Shown: positions 63,939-64,000 of the stretch, one piece after another | Layout: each line of letters opens with the position of its first letter | How positions within the stretch are numbered: the first letter of the stretch is position 1 | Assembly: GCA_963744345.1 (NCBI GenBank) | Contig: CAVUTD010000019.1 | Location: 205,534-269,533 of the forward strand | Direction: 5' to 3' | Source: DASTFP01 sp963744345 | GTDB lineage: Bacteria > Verrucomicrobiota > Verrucomicrobiia > Chthoniobacterales > Terrimicrobiaceae | DNA: 64,000 bases | Position numbers and translations under genes: made by a program | Notes under the pieces: model-generated | Database searches by the model: none | Told to the model about the DNA's origin: nothing | What the model saw: the letters and a program-made list of their open reading frames with translations, nothing else

Positions 63939-64000
63939 AGCGGCGGTCTGCGACCGCTGGACGAATAAATCGGAGATTCGCGAGGTCATAGACCGCCGCT
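63939..64000. repeat. Paired inverted hairpin repeats at the window end
   Basis: AGCGGCGGTCT at 63939-63949 is exactly inverted as AGACCGCCGCT at 63990-64000. Each copy also has its own small stem: GCGGTC-TGC-GACCGC in the first and GGTC-ATA-GACC in the second, which runs off the window. This looks like a short dispersed palindromic element. The 340 bp before it (63600-63938) show no recognisable gene; a 95-codon reverse frame at 63635-63922 has no family features. Confidence 0.5.

Overview
This is a chromosomal window from a Gram-negative bacterium, most likely a soil- or water-dwelling member of the Verrucomicrobiota; that assignment is an inference. The outer-membrane evidence is direct: Kdo transferase, an LptF/G permease, a CusBA-type efflux pair and lipoproteins. 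The phylum guess rests on an OleABCD cluster, a GH75-like lipoprotein and the order rplK/rplA/rplJ/rplL/rpoB/rpoC/rpsB/tsf. I see no rRNA, tRNA or CRISPR. Base composition looks moderately GC-rich and even.

Layout. 0-2.1 kb: end of a sugar ABC importer. 2.3-5.4 kb: a large secreted beta-propeller protein. 5.5-10.4 kb: envelope genes (waaA, rsmD, AsmA-like; a lipid kinase and a rhomboid on the other strand). 10.5-13.4 kb: an HTTM-like membrane protein with a small partner, then pyruvate kinase. 13.5-16.3 kb: a polyamine importer, potC-potD-potB, with no potA. 16.4-23.4 kb: oleA-oleB-oleC-oleD for long-chain olefin synthesis, facing a fatty acyl-AMP ligase with a fused acyl carrier protein. 23.4-27.6 kb: folD, a lysophospholipid acyltransferase-like gene, an inositol-phosphatase-like gene and a GH75-like lipoprotein, with a truncated IS3 element directly upstream. 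28.9-32.6 kb: MFS transporter, TraB-like membrane protein, lptF. 32.7-45.4 kb: ribosomal protein and RNA polymerase genes, interrupted by a reverse-strand RRM protein gene; the rplA leader carries a hairpin resembling the L1-binding part of 23S rRNA. 45.6-47.4 kb: rhodanese, SufE-like protein, NYN nuclease. 47.5-52.4 kb: MntR-like regulator and a manganese/zinc importer in which one permease carries a DtxR-type domain. 52.5-59.7 kb: copper/heavy-metal P-type ATPase, CusB-like adaptor and CusA-like pump. 59.8-62.9 kb: secreted papain-fold-like protein, thpR and a serine beta-lactamase-like hydrolase. 62.9-64 kb: a decayed IS110 transposase and hairpin repeats.

Five genes (potD, the rhodanese, copA, cusB, cusA) have broken frames. 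All eight breaks can be repaired by removing one base from a homopolymer run, which points to base-calling or assembly overcalls more than to gene decay, although six of the eight lie within 4.2 kb of the metal-efflux operon. The most interesting biology is the ole cluster paired with the FAAL-ACP gene, the permease-DtxR fusion, and the isolated rplA leader.
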